Part shown: piece by piece, positions 12,151 to 25,830 of the stretch
How the letters are laid out: each line of letters opens with the position of its first letter
How positions within the stretch are numbered: position 1 is the first letter of the stretch
From: Prunella strophiata
Taxonomy: Eukaryota; Chordata; Aves; Passeriformes; Prunellidae
Direction: 5' to 3'
Length of the DNA: 64,000 nucleotides
Assembly: GCA_036583965.1 (NCBI GenBank)
Contig: JAZBQD010000027.1
Location: forward strand, 3,118,687 to 3,182,686
Position numbers and translations under genes: made by a program
Notes under the pieces: model-generated
What the model was told of the DNA's origin: nothing
Seen by the model: the letters and a program-made list of their open reading frames with translations, nothing else
Database searches by the model: none

Positions 12151-15100
12151 AGGACTCCATACCCTCCATGAGCAGGGTACACAAGGATAAATGAACCTGC
12201 TGGAGAACATGGAAGGCAAAGCAGTGCTGCAAGGCCTGGTCCTCTCCAACTGGGAAGCAGAAAAGCAAAGAGCCCATATGATCTTTCCTCATTTTACCTT
12301 CCAAGTGACACAGCTAATACACCTTCCTCCTTTTCCAAAGATTGGAAATTTCCTCTGTCCCTGTTCACTTGTATCTCCTGTCTCTTGCTGACACTCAGAA
12401 TGAATCAAACCCATGTGTCAAGCAAGACCCTGCTTTTTAAAATTGTTTTTCCCACTTGATGGAAGTGAATTGATGAATTTGCTCACAAACTGAAGAGGAA
12501 ACAAAAAATAACACTGAAAAATCTGGCTATGTAGATCTTTTTCTGTCCTAGATGCAGTAAAAACCTAACAGGGGTCTGAGTGAGAAGCCTGTTGAGCAGT
12601 TTCTCACTTGCTTTTCAAGCTTGAGTGATATGATGTGTGTCATCTTGGATCAGACTCTGCATGTCTGGACATTGAGTTCTGGCTGATGGTTTGAATTCCA
12701 CACCTGGAAGCCAGCAGGGTCATATCTAGAACCAAAGTCTGAACTCTACTTCTGTAAGAGTTTCTCTGTTAAACTACAGGCTTCAGCCCTATTGTAAAGA
12801 TTGGATTTTACTTCTGAGTTAACGTGGAGACTGTTGTTAACATCCAGTCTGGCAGTGATTTAGACTGGCAGGAACCTTCCAGAGCAGTGGATCCTATGAC
12901 ATTTTCCACCAGATTTTGCAGAGGACTGTCTTCTGGAGAGAAAAAAAAAAAATATTTAAGCCCATTCCATAGTTTCTTGCTTCTGAGTTAGTAGCTAGTC
13001 CCTATTCCCACTGACTGAGATTTCAAAGCCCTGCTGCAGCCAACACTGTGACCTGGCAGTTCTCAGCCTTGGCTTTTGTTGTGGCTTTCTCACTCCCCCT
13101 GATCCTGTCTTCTTGATCTGCTCTCTCAGGCACCCATTGCAGGGCCTTTTCTCTGTTTTGGATTCGTGCCTGCATCTCCAGCACGTCTCTGTCCTTTCCC
13201 AGGGCTTTGCTGTCAGTTCCTTTGTGTACGCTCATCTTTCATTGAGGCCTTCAGACTGCCTCCATTTGTCTTGTGCTCTCTAACACATTTGGGGCAGCCC
13301 TGATGGTATTCTCCAAATACATATTTTGCTGCAAGTCCACACATTTATTCTTTACTGGTCTTAGTCTTCCTGTAACCTTAATTAGAAATGTAATTAGATG
13401 ATGGCTGCTATTCCTTGGGAGCTCCCAAGCATGCACTAATTGATAGCCCCCCATTACTCACTATGAGCCATAGAAAAATCCATTTGCTGTAACAGCTGTT
13501 GCAGGGCACGGATGGGAAACAAGGTGTCAGGGCATTTCTAGAAAGGTCCAGAAGAAAATGAACTGTCTGAATGTAATAGAGTGCCTTCAGGAATGGCATG
13601 AGGGCTGATTTATCTTCGCTCTACCAATTATATCATTATAATTCCTGCCAGTAAGAATTTTTAACATACGGTTTGCTGATGGGTTCATGAAAACAGGGCT
13701 GGTCTGGACCTGGAGAAATCCCCTGTGAGAGCCTCTGTCCAAAAACTGGCTTGTTCCTGGCAGAGATTTGTTGAGCATATTCTTTAGCATGATCTGTTAC
13801 AGTGGCCTGGGCATGTCTTGAGGAGTTTTTTTTCTACAAGGTCTGGAAAAAGAGCAGGAGCAGCAATAACATCCAATGGAGAGTCAAAGTATTTGAGAGC
13901 TTCCAGGGGCACATTCCTGACAGCTGTAAGAGCTGGTGCAGAGTACTAAGAGTGGGCTTGCACCTGAGTTATGAAAACAGATGTGGAAGAGAGAATTTCT
14001 GTCCCAAAGAGCTCACAGAAATGGTAAAGGAACTTTGTATCCATTTTGGCTTGAGTTTTTTTAGGCTTTATGATCTGATTTTATTTACCTCAACTCTGTT
14101 TGTCCAGTCTTAATATTGCTCAAGATTATAGGAGGAAAATGCTTTAAAATGACAGATTTCATTGAAAATTGCTAAATGTGAGCTGCAGAGCAATGCACTG
14201 GTCCATGACAGGACCAGGAATACCAGTTTGGTATGATTCTGGGACACCTTCACACTGAATGTGGATGCAGATCCAGTTCTAGTTCTATTAGCACACCCAG
14301 TTTCTTCAGACAGATCTTGTCATCCCATGATCAGCATTGAGATAACAAACATTTCACACAGCCCATGAACAGTTTCACCGGCAGTATTATTTTCACCAAA
14401 CAGGTGAAGCAGAAGGGATGGAAGGGCCTCCTTCAGCTTCTGTTGAAATACATGGAAAAGCTCACACTGCCTCCATAAGAAGTTAGATCAAGTTCCAAGG
14501 CTGCACGTCAACATTTTTCTGAGCACTCCTGACTCTGCACAGGGGCCCCTACATCATGTTACATTCCTTCGCAGGGTAAAGGATGTGGGAATTTTTTACC
14601 CTTCCAGAGACAGCTCTCCTTTGAAATCACATTTGTTTTCTCTGTAAGTGCTGGAAAGAAATGGATGGGAAAAGCTCAACAGTGAACTCTAAACTGCCTT
14701 TTATGCTGGCATCATTTTTTGGAGGGGGGAGGAAGGGAGTGTGCGTGCACAGGCACTCACAGCTAAGGTCTTAATTCTATCTCCAGATGCTGTGCATAAT
14801 CTAGAGGTTTATCTTAATGAATTATTTCTGTTATTACTGCAGGCAAAGTGAGATTTAATTTGATGTGTGATATATCCCTGGATTAACTACCCTTTGGTTT
14901 TATTTGCTCCATAATGGTGAATTTTTGTTTATAGACCCATTTTGTAATTACATCCCTGAGCTCAGAAGGGCTACAGCGTGCTGCTCCATCCTATAGGAAA
15001 TCAGGATCCAATTCCCTTCTCCCAGTCCTGTTGTCAGCTGTGGCTAAAACAGAAGCTGCACAATATGATGTTCACCATTTTGTCTCCCTTAATTGCAGTT

Positions 15101-16002
15101 TTACAGGACAAAGTACAATGAATGGAAAGACTCTCCTTGGATGGAAAAACTGGGATGCCACTTGGGAGGTGCGTGCAAAATGCCAGAGAATCTTCACCTT
15201 GAAAAATGGCAACAATGTGTGTTATAACAGGTGCCAGGAACAGTTGAATCCTTCGTGATACCTACATGTTAAAAGTGTCATGACTCCACAGAGGCTCCAA
15301 GGGTGGCAGAGGGAGCTGTGGGGCATGGCAGCATGTGGAGCAGGGGTTCATTAATTCCTTATTTCCCAGCTGTCGTCCTCTGAGGGGGAAGTCAAGCCTT
15401 CAGCCCATGCTGAAAGATGCAGTGTAGGCTGGTGGTTGGGGCAATGCACACTCCTCTCCTTCCTACCCCATCCAGCCTAGCCCAAACCCTTCCCAGTCTC
15501 CTGCCCAGAGGTTTGGGACCAGCATGTCTTAAGCACATATACCCCCAGCTGCCACAAGAGAAAGAGAAGCCTGACCCTGATCCAGCTTATCCACTTCCCT
15601 GGTGCTCATGGCAAAACCATGAGGATCCCCATTCCTGGTCTGATGGGAGAGTCAGGGGAGCTGAGATCCCAGTGCAGCTCTGTGGAGAGCAGGACATGGC
15701 TCTGCAGTCCCAGGAGCTGTGGCAGTACCCACACCTAATCCCCTGGGAACATATGGCACTCACACAGAATCAGGTTTCATTGCAATCATGGTGATCTTAA
15801 TTAGTACTACTTATAACAACAGAAGTCAGCCTAAGTACCGGGAAAAGTAAACGGAAGCAACCAAATCCATCTGGGTATTAGTGTGCCCCTTGGAAAGGGT
15901 GGGGGGTTTTGGACTTTTGACCCAAAGCAGTGTTGCCTTGCTCAACCCTTCACTCACAAATCTGCACTCAGCTTGCTGAGGTCCACAAGCTTTGTATTGT
16001 TC
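12151..16002. other. Noncoding intronic DNA between CR1 copies
   Basis: No exon recognised. 15280-15790 is GC-richer with a 125-codon ATG frame (15417-15794 plus, Pro/Gln/Leu-rich) that resembles no family I know, and I judge it a chance frame in CpG-poor, GC-rich DNA. 14720-14750 is a short purine-rich patch. Confidence 0.6.
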
Positions 16003-16316
16003 AGAGAAGACAAGCTTTGGAATGACCTAACTGTGGCCTTCCAGTACCTGCATGGCCCTGAAGGACAAGGGGGAAAGACTTCCCACTGACAGAGAGTAGG
16101 TTTAGATTAGATATTAGGAGAAAATGCTTCCCTGTGAGGGTGGTGAGGCCCTGGCTCAGGTTGCCCAGAGAAGCTGTGGCTGCCCTATCCCTGAAAGGGT
16201 CTAAGGCCAGGTTGGATAGGGCTTGGAGCAACCTGGGATAGTGGAAGGAGATTAAAATGAGATGAGATTTAAGGTTCCTCCTAACCAAAACCATTTTATG
16301 GTTCTTTGATTCTGTG
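16003..16316 (+). mobile_element. CR1 LINE 3' fragment with internal deletion
   Basis: Sense-orientation CR1 3' region. Recognisable blocks in order are GTGGCCTTCCAGTACCTG, TTTAGATTAGATATTAGGAG, GTGAGGGTGGTGAGGCCCTG, CAGGTTGCCCAGAGAAGC, GGCCAGGTTGGATAGGGC, AACCAAAACCATTTTATGG and an ATTCTGTG tail. Compared with the consensus layout as I remember it, sequence is missing between CAGTACCTG and the TTTAGATTAGA block. 5'-truncated, with no intact reverse transcriptase. The open frames crossing it on either strand are not genes. Confidence 0.9.
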
Positions 16317-16536
16317 GATGACCCACACTGCAGCAGCAGAGCTGTGCTCCTTCCAGAGCCCTGAGTGACAGATCACTCTCCTTGGAGTGGGGACCTCCAT
16401 GGCACAAGGCAGCAGCTTCAAAATTCAAACTGCAGATTGTGCTTTCAGAGAGGGAGGTGCTGGGTTTGATCCCTAGTCAGAGTCACGCTAAAAAATGTTT
16501 CCTAGGTACACATCACATTGAAGACAAAGTGTTTGG

Positions 16537-16592
16537 TTTTATACTGACAGACAAGAATGTTTGATTTTTTACTGACAGGCAAGAATGTTTGA
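16537..16592. repeat. 28-bp tandem duplication
   Basis: Two adjacent 28-base units, 16537-16564 and 16565-16592, both ending CAAGAATGTTTGA and sharing ACTGACAG. They differ at two sites (ATAC versus TTAC near the start, AGAC versus AGGC in the middle). A recent local duplication. Confidence 0.85.
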
Positions 16593-17630
16593 GGTCATTA
16601 AAATGCATGGAACCAAAGCCTCTGGTTTGTAAAGGGTGCCTGTAGATTTACGTTACACAGCTTGTATTTGTAATTGCTCCTGATATGTCAGTTCTCATAC
16701 ACTCCCATTAAAAGTTTATGCCCACTTTTTTTTCCTCCCCAGCTAATAAAATTAAATTTTGGAAAGCCAAAACAAAAACTGAAATATGTTGGCCTTGCTT
16801 GGACCAGTGCAAGATGGGATATTCAGAGCTGACACCAAAAGCTGTCTTCAGAATCACCTACTGTTCTGAGAGCAGTGTACTAAAACCCAGCTTCCTGCCT
16901 TTTCCCTGTTAAAACCAAACCTGGAGTGTTGTTTTACAGCCTTGGGAGTGTGAATTTCAAATGGCCCTTAAGGGTGGAAAGTGATTTAAAAATATTTTTC
17001 TAAGAAACTCCAAAACACAAGCAGCATTTTTATGAGTGAAAATCTAGGAGTATGCGTCAACATTTGCAAATATATCTGAGGGATGCAAGGAACATAAATC
17101 CTAGGACTTTAAAGTTGTCACAAGGCCAAATTCTTCTTTCCTTAACCCATATGAGTAGTGTTGCTCTAGTCAATGGATTGAAACAGTTTCTGTAAATAAA
17201 ATGAGTAAGATTTAGCCTGGAGTCTAGAGAAAATAATATGAACAATCTTTCTTCCCCCCAGGGAGTAGAAGCCAAGCATTCCTTGGCTGCACAGCCCATG
17301 GGGCAGGATGCACTGTGCTGGCTGCCCCAAGTGCCTTCATCCCAGCTCTCATGGGGCTCCTGCTTCCCTGGCATCACACTGCTGCTGCTCCAGGGTCTTG
17401 TGGCCATTCCCAGACAACTCTGCCCAGAGCTCTGTCTCTTCCCAGTTGTTTTGCTGGAGGAGGGAGGCACCACTGGGATTCTTCACTTATTCCAGCTCTG
17501 GGACTTAACTAAAGACCAGAGGAGCAGAGGGGAGGGAGCAGCAGGACAGAGGTCACCACACTCGCCTTCCTCTGCATGTTCCAGTTAGGGCTGGAGACAG
17601 TCAAACCCTTCCAGCACAGGCTTTGGCTTT

Positions 17631-17690
17631 CAAGGCCAAAAAGGACCATTATGATAATTCTATTTGACCTCATCCACCTCTGAAAGTGGC
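17631..17690 (-). mobile_element. Possible ancient CR1-related remnant
   Basis: The segment reads GGCCAAAAAGGACCATTATG, then ATAATTCTATTTGACCTC. It resembles the AGGACCATTA...GATCATCTAGTCTGACCTCCTG block found at the 3' end of older sauropsid CR1 families (reverse orientation). Short and diverged, so tentative. Confidence 0.4.
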
Positions 17691-17813
17691 TGAGGAACCA
17701 AAAACATGCTCATGAAGTTAAGCAGAGCTTGCATGGATTTAAAAGCTACCACAGAGAATTTATGCTGGTAATTGCAGCCCTGCTACAAATTTCTTGAGAA
17801 AAAATACAGTGGG

Positions 17814-17836
17814 TTTTTTTTTTTTTTTTTTTTTTT
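17814..17836. repeat. T23 homopolymer
   Basis: Twenty-three T between CAGTGGG and CCTGGAG. About 120 bp from the possible old CR1 remnant at 17.63 kb, but not clearly its tail. Confidence 0.9.
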
Positions 17837-18909
17837 CCTGGAGTACTTTTTTTGCAAGAAATAGAGTCTGGTACTCACCTGCAACTGCAGCAGGTCATTT
17901 ACTGGCCCTTTTTCCTATGCTAATAAGGTATAATAAATTTAAGACCAGTAAAGAATCTATAAAGACTTGACGACTATTTTTACAGATTTTGTATGTGCAG
18001 TGAAAGGCAAATTGTTTGCAGCAATTATTGATTGTGAAAGGCTGAGTTAATGTAATTGCAGAATATAAAAGGAGGAAATATAATAAAAAAATAAAATTAA
18101 TATACCAGTCACAGAATCTGAACTCAAAAAGCCAATAAAAGACATGCAATAAAGCACTCCAGAGAAATGGGACTCTGTCATGGTGAATATCAAGCAATTT
18201 ACTGAAAAGTGCAGATATCAACTGCGGCATTCCTCACTGCTCAGCCATTTACTTGAGTCCTGCCTATGTTCATTGTTTTACAAAATTAGTAACTGCAGCC
18301 AAACCCACACTTCACTGATTGCAAAGTGTCAGCAAGGTCTTCACCTGCCTCGCCATGGAAGCAGAGCTTTGAAGTCTTACTCTGGGCTGCAGAGTAAGGA
18401 TGCGGAAAGACGTTGGTCCAGAAGGAAAATGCTGGTGTCATCAGCCTGCCGAGGGAACAGCTAAAAATGGAAAATTTCCCAGGGAGCTGGGTCCAGTTAC
18501 ACAGTGGTACAAGATGTCCTACAATACAGTGCCCATTTGAGCAGCACCCTGTGGTGAGAACAGTGGCATTATCAATGTCAAAATCATGCACCAGACCCCA
18601 CAAACATCATGACTTTGACTAGAAAATCACGAGACTAAACAGAAGAAACTAAAGACATGCCCTTTGTATTTGTTATATGATATTTTTGGACCTTCTAGGG
18701 TTTGGATTGTCAAGCTTTGCTCTGTCTCCATGAAGAACTGGATTGTGTTTTATTTTGTGCCAAAGCTCAGATTAGTGGCATGTTCAACCTCCAGCAGTTC
18801 CTGCCCTTGAACAGATTGAAGTCTGCTACAATCAGGACTTGGAGAATGGGCAGAAACAGAGGTTGGTGGCAAATCAGCTAAAAGCAGGAGGAAGAAATAC
18901 AGGGAAAAT

Positions 18910-19137
18910 GGGGAGAAATTTTTTACTGTGAGGGTGGAGAGGCCCTGTCACAGGTTGCCCAGAAAATCTGTGGCTGCTGCATCCCTGGAAGTGTCCAAGG
19001 CCAGGTTGAACAGGAACTGGAGCACCCCAGGATAGTGGAAGATATCCCTGCCCATGGTGGGGGGTGGAATGGTATGATCTTTAAGGTGCCTCCTCTGAAT
19101 GATCACAGAAATCATTCTGTGATTCTGGGATTCTATG
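18910..19137 (+). mobile_element. CR1 LINE 3' fragment
   Basis: Blocks seen: GAGAAATTTTTTACTGTGAG, CACAGGTTGCCCAGAAAATC, GCTGCATCCCTGGAAGTGTC, CCAAGGCCAGGTTGAACAGG, CCCTGCCCATGGTGGGGGG, TGATCTTTAAGGTGCCTCC and the terminal repeats TGATTCTGGGATTCTATG. This is the 3' end of a bird CR1 in the plus orientation, opposite to NFI transcription. It starts abruptly (5' truncation) and is moderately diverged. Confidence 0.92.
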
Positions 19138-22100
19138 AAGACAACACCCATACTTCCTCAAGATGTGCACACTAATAAACTTGAGCAGCTGATGAATTTG
19201 TTCTATATTTTAGTTTTTGGATTTTGTTAAATACGATACAAAGGATAACAACAGTTCTCCCTATTTTCCATAATGCCATTTCTCCCTAAAACCTTGGCCA
19301 GGCTGGATTTCAGCAACTCTTCTGGAGGATACTCTGGCCTCCAGAGCAGGCTGGAGGTGTACAACTTACTATCAATAAAAAAAAGATAAGCAAAACCCCT
19401 GCTAAATGTGCACTTACATTTTCTTCATTTACAACAGGACTTTCTTAGCACTTTCAGTCCAGAGTGGGAAGTAAGAATATCCTTTTAACATGTCCATCCA
19501 AAAAGAAGTAAAATATAGATCTTTCATAGGCTATATATTTAAAAGAAGAAATGGTGCTTTTAAAATGGAATGTCCAATATCTGGTGACTAATGGATGACA
19601 AAGAGGCTGCAGGGTACTTTATTAAACGTCTCTAGAGACAAAGAAGTCGATTGCTACTCACTGAGTTGATTACAATGATAAAGATTTCTATTTGTAGGAA
19701 CCTCGTTGGCTTCAGTCACCTCCTTGTGCATCTCAGGGCACATAGAAATTGAAAGCTTTGCTTTTGCAAGAGAAAAGAATTTTTCTCTGAGCTCAGCCCG
19801 ACTGCATTTTTCTGGTTATCATGACAATCCTATCAGACTAATGGGCTGACAGCCCCAGAACAGCTCTGCTATCTAGGAAGGGAATGATGTGACCTCCAAG
19901 AATCATTATGTCATATCTGGTAGGAGCTTTATTGTTTTATTGATACCATTCCCTGTGCTGAAACCATTCAAAAATGAAATAAAATGCTTCCCTGCATTTA
20001 TCAGTGGTGAGAGGGAAGAATGAACAAGTTCACCTGGATTGCTGCCAACAGAGGAGAGCAGCGAGGCTGGGACAGTGACGGGGGCATGTGATGGAAACTC
20101 TGGGGTCACTGGCAAGCTGTCCTTGGAAGCTTGGTGTCTGTGTAGGAGATCAGGACCCCAGCTAGCCCAGCCAGAAATAATTTATGTTTCTATGTTGGTA
20201 CTTTTTCCACCTGAGTTTTGCTTTCTCTTCATGGTTGTTGGTGGCAAAACCTACTTCAAAGCCCTAATTCTAAGTCTGTGCTTAGGACACCAGCTCACAT
20301 TTGCTCTGCACTGTCCTGAACTCTCTGTGGCATGGGGTGCACTGTACTTACTGCATCAAGTCATGCTGTCCTGTGTCCAGAGTTCAGACAAGAAACTCTG
20401 TGAGTGAATCTTCTGCTTCCCTAAACCACAATGAGCAAGACAGGCTGGGAGTATTTGTAGATAAGCTTGTAGTAAGCAAGGTCAGAAATAAAACAACAAC
20501 AGATAAGAGAGATCAGAAATACTGATTTGCTGATTGCCAAAGCCCTGTTGTTCCACTGCTTTGTGGTGTGGTAACAACTGAGACCACAGAGCTACTCATT
20601 TGCTGATGCAACACCAAAGGTGGACAAAACAACTGTACTGGGGCAGGCTAAATAAAGGAGCTGCAGCTTCAAAGGAAAGCTCTTGCAACATGAAACTTGT
20701 GATGGGCTTGTGAAGGTGTCAGTGTGACAGAAGCCCTGGGGCTCCCGACAGGATGCCCATTGAGAGGAATAGCAAGGTCACGATGGATCTCAAGGATCCA
20801 TCAATCACCCGAGCACAGACTGCAGGCACGGCATAGCTGGAGTGACACAGCCACTTCCATAGTGCTGGCAGGGCTGGGCTGCCTGGGCTCTCGTGCCTTT
20901 AAAGGAGAACAAATTTTTACAGAAGGATCTGGAAAACAATCTAGCAAGACAAAGGTGTGTTACGACTCATCACACCAGGTCTTGCCCGTGCTTCCTCCTA
21001 TAAACCTACAGAAATTTGTGAAGCAGCTGAGTCGTTACTTCTTTGCCCTAAAGCTGACTAGCAGGTTAACAAGAGGAGATTATTTTAAGACCATCATTTT
21101 ATAGGATGAAGGTATCAATTCTCAATCTTCCTGTGGATAATCCTGTTATGGGATAACATGATTTTAGGACAGTCCATTACAAAGGACAATCTTTTCAGTC
21201 TTGTCTGACTGGTTCTAAGTCCTTCATAGCTGCCTTCATGCAAAGAAAATGGAAAACCCCAACTTTCTATTCCAACTGTTGAGCTGCATTTCAGCTGATT
21301 TCACCAAGACATTGCAGCATCTATATTATTTATTGACAGTCTCAGCTTAACTCAATTATACAAATACAGAGCTTGCCACCTGCCCCACTTGCATTTTTGG
21401 TCTGACATACATCAGTGCACACCAGCCAGAGGTGACCTGCCCCACCACTGCATTTATCTGCTGTTGTGCCCTGTGGTTTTACCTTCCCAGGATCCTTGCA
21501 GAGCAAGGGTGTGTTACTTCTGCTATTTTAAATGTGGGAAAAAATGAGGAGTAAACAACTGAATGAGTACCCCAGAGTCGCTGTGAAAGGCAAGAATCAA
21601 ACTCACATGAACCAGAGCAGTGGTAAAAAAAGCACGGTTTCCCCAGTTTGTCCTCCTTTCACTTTCACCATAAATTCCCAAGGAAGGTGTTTATTGAAGA
21701 GGTTTCTAACTACCTCTCTAGTGCCCACACATTCTTTTTTTTTTGGCTTCCTATATGGAACATTAACACACCAACAATGTATTTTGCTTTATGCCAAAAA
21801 TTAACTACCTGCAGTCTTACAGGGGTCAATGGGGCTTCCAAAAGCAGGCTGTCTTTTCCACTTGGTTTGCCTTCTAGAAATACAAACTTAGTTCTTTAAA
21901 TCCAAACAAGTCCAATTCTTTCCTCAGGAAGAGGAAATACTTCTGCAACTCCTGTTGAAATTCAGGGATGCTGCATTTATTTACTGTAATGGCATTTAGG
22001 AGCCTGAGGAATGGACCAGAAGCCTGCAGGGATCAGTGCTGTAGAAATACAAGATAAAGAAAACTCTCTGCATTTACTGATGCTGGGCAGGGGCTGTGTG

Positions 22101-24761
22101 CACTGAATCATCACAAAATGCAAGAATGAGTATATTTTCACATACTAAACTATAACAAGCTGCAATAAAAGCATTGTTTATAAATTACACTATGGTATCT
22201 CAATAGTGACAGCTTCCTGCTCATTCTCACCTTCATCTTTCAAAATACACGTCTTGGTTGTTTACAAAGCACTTTCTCTACCCAGAAATAAACCCTCAAT
22301 TATTTTCTTCCATCTCTGTCAACAAATGATTCACTGCAAATTCTTCTCTCCAATGAGGTTAAAATCTATATGTGCAAAGGATTTCAACTCAATGATAATT
22401 TATACTTGTCCCATCTGGGGAATATCACTGATATTTTCTGTAATAAAGAAGGAAGAGAATTTCTCTACTTCAGTTAATGCTTCAAACTATTCCCTCCTAT
22501 TGAAATGTTCCTTCAAAGCAGAGACAGCTCATTTCCTCAAGAAACTGTATCCACCCACCAAATGTTATTCCTCACCCTACATAAGTAATAGGAGATTTCC
22601 TACTTTTTGCCCACTTCTACCCCATAGATTTAATTTAATGTGTAAACTGGGAACATTCAGAATATATTGCTTGGCACAAGTCAGTGAAGTTTCACCTGCA
22701 AGAACACAGTATGAATTCAACCCTTGGCTGTTTGTACTAAACCACAGGGAGAATCTACCCTTAAGTGATGTAAAGTTCATAGATCAGGCACAAACCCACA
22801 AACTCAAACCCACAGAGCAGTGTTTAGGCTTGCACATCTCACCTTGAGTTGAGCCTTGTCCCAGGGCAATCACGAAGGGAGCACAGCACTCCCTCTTGCT
22901 ATAAGGGGCTCCCAGTATTTTGGGAGGATGCTGAGGTACAAATCCCCAGTAAAAACACTGAGTGGGAAAGGAAAATATTATCTATTTCCTGAAGAAGGCA
23001 GAGAAAAAGTGATTGATGTTCTGGTGATGAGCATATGGTGCATCAGGAGAGCATTCTCATTCTCAAATTTTACAGGTTAAACTTTCTTTTGTGTTTCTGA
23101 GTTATTATTAAACACCCACTTAAATTTCAGGTGTGCAGACCTGATATTCCTTGCTATACTCTGCAATGAATCCTAGGATTCATTTCCATAATCTCTGCGT
23201 ATCACTGATCTTCAGTGCCACAACAGGTCAGCAAAATTTGTACCATGGATTGCCCTTTCAATTTCACACATGTCTGTGTGAACCTGGAGAACTGAGAGGG
23301 CAATTATTCCCGGTTCAGCTGTGATTTTAATATTTTTAACTTTTTTTTTTTTTCCATATTTTTTTTCTTTCTTGGTCAATGGATTTGTTTCCATAGATCT
23401 ATTTAGGTTCCAGATGATCTAGATCTTAAGCCATTGTTTTCTCATTTTCATGGGTCATGAATTTTGGATAATTTTAAATAGGAGGAAAACTATATTGCTC
23501 TGAACATGAAAACACAGCTCCAAAAAAATCTCTGCTAGGAGCAGAGTGACAGCCAAAGTTCTGATTAAATCACGTCTTCTGCAGGCTTCTGCAACCAACA
23601 CAAATGGCTGTGAAATCTTTTGCAGCAGGGTAGTGGAGAGAGGAAAAGAGTTGGCTGTAAGTTCAGGAATTATTATTCTTATAAACCCATTCACACACCT
23701 ATCACTTGGGACAAGTGAAGGGCCAAAGACATGCCAAGCAATTACACAGCTACACAGGTCCGTGCACAAGATATTCTGCATCACGTTGGCTGTAATTTGC
23801 GCTTGCTACGTTGGCACAAACTCCACCTGTGTCAGATGGTGGCAGAGAAAACAACTTTTCTGGGAGACTAAATCCATCTCAACAGTGGCCAAGCCATGTC
23901 CCTGTTTTTGGAAGTCTGATTGGTAACAGCAGCACCTTTCAATTTGAAGCAGAAAAAAGGTCTGCAGAACTTGCAGTAGCAAGATGCTCAGAGCCTCTTG
24001 GTGACACCAGTGTAACCACCCACAGCTTATAGGGGATTTAAGGGATAATATTCAGTCTTAGCTCTGACCTTAGCCAGAGCTTTGTGTCCTGATGACAAAT
24101 GATTTCTGAACAGTTTTATATTTTCCCTTGCTACTCATTTCAGTTGAGAGAAACCAGATGAATTTCTTTCCTAGTTCAGCTACAAAGACAACAGAACCAC
24201 CTTTCTCAAATCACTGAAGTTCATGACACCAAGGATCTTGGTAAAGCAGGAAGAGAAGTCAAGCTCATAATTCATCTTTTACAATGTGTTTGCAGAGTTT
24301 ACATCAGGGTTGATGTGGTGATGGAGTGACTTTTGGCCTTGTACAGGACACTGTTCAATAATCATAGAATCAATTAACCCCTTTTTTTCTACTGCTAAAC
24401 TGAGGACTGCCATTCCCTGCCAAGTGGAATGGTCTCACTTCATTTTTTTCCCAATATTTTTGAAATCTTCCTTCATTAAATCTTGTAGACATACAAAGCC
24501 CATTGTGGCCATAAAAGAGATCACAGAAAAGGACACAGTAAGACACATGGACTTGTTTTTAGGGTTTCTGAAAGCCTAAAAATGCAGGTACATAGGTGAG
24601 GATTTGTCAGGACTTGACTTTGACTGAGGATTTTTTTACAACAAGTACAGTCAGTTACCTTTGGTGGGATATGTGTGTTGACCTGAGTAGCCAGAAGCCA
24701 GGACACCAAGACAGAAGTGCTAAAGATGTCTCTGTTCCCTTCAGAAGGGTGTCTGTCCAGC

Positions 24762-24798
24762 TGCAGCACTGTTTTAAGAGTGCAGCACTGTTTAGGAG
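24762..24798. repeat. Imperfect 18-19-bp tandem duplication
   Basis: TGCAGCACTGTTTTAAGAG is followed immediately by TGCAGCACTGTTTAGGAG. The units share the first 13 bases, then diverge slightly and differ by one base in length. Confidence 0.75.
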
Positions 24799-25806
24799 TT
24801 TTAAGGGCAGGACAGAAAAACCCTTGTGCTTTTTGCTGTCCAAAACCTGTAACTCTCGTTCAGAGATTGCAATCTCATGCTCCTAGAGCTGTGCCCTTGA
24901 AAATCGAGTCTCCTGTTGGACAAGGCTGCACAGACTTGGAGTAGCAGGAGCAAGGCTATTCTCAAGATTAGTTATTGTAACCACATCGTCCCCCAGGACC
25001 ACTTTGGCACGGTGCTGTAGCTGCTTTCTGCTATTTGCTTGCCCCAAGAGGATAGAGAATTCAGAATTGCATCTCCCTCCCCCAATAATATCCTGTTTTG
25101 TGCTGCTGCTTCTGCTTTGCCATGGATCTGCCAAGTGCTGCAGGTGCTGAAAAACAAAGGTGAAAGCACCCATATGGTGCTTTCGGATCACAAAACCAAC
25201 TCACAGAATCGAAAGCCCAAAAGGACCTGTGGTTTTTTTCTCACAGGGAAACCTAACAGGGAATACATAGAGTTACATCCAAGTGCCAAGGCCTGTGAAA
25301 GGATTTATTGTGAATGCCTTTTACAAGATTCCTTCCTTGTTGGAGATAGTTCCTTTGGGATTCCCCGTCATGATATTGCTAATCCCATCTATTCAAAATT
25401 TATGGTGCACATACTCTAGAATACCAAGATGACTTTTAAAACACAGTGTAGACTGGGGACTTTGCTGGTTTTATAGTAATTTTCTTTTTCAGGTTTCAGA
25501 ACTCAGGCCTTCACTGTGCACACAGGCTTCCTTCTGCAAACACAGACCTGGAAACTCGTTTTAATTTGTATGTGATAATGTGTTCAGTGCTAATGTTTAC
25601 TAATATTCCTGTACAGATCTGGGGTCTGGTTGTTTTTGCCTGGAATCAGACAAGCCAAGTCTCGTGATTGGTTGGTAAAAGTAAAATTGTGTAAGGAGTG
25701 TGTGCATGCAATTGTGTCAGCATTCACACCTATGGGGCTTTTCTGCCTTTTCCTTCAGTCACTGGTTTAGGAATTACAATTTCTTTGAAAATAATATTTT
25801 TCCTTT

Positions 25807-25830
25807 ACACACACACACACACACACACAC
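25807..25830. repeat. (AC)12 microsatellite
   Basis: Twelve uninterrupted AC units. Uninterrupted dinucleotide arrays of this length are usually polymorphic in birds. Confidence 0.95.

Noticed and set aside
15417..15794. 125-codon ATG frame in GC-richer DNA
   Set aside because: No known domain, no acceptor or donor that fits; Pro/Gln/Leu-rich composition follows base content.
24358..24375. AATCATAGAATC, resembling a CR1 tail
   Set aside because: Only about a dozen matching bases and no adjacent CR1 body sequence.
25039..25419. 126-codon plus-strand frame
   Set aside because: TTG start and no domain; the CACAGAATC...AAAAGGACC words around 25203 hint at old repeat material but are too short to call.
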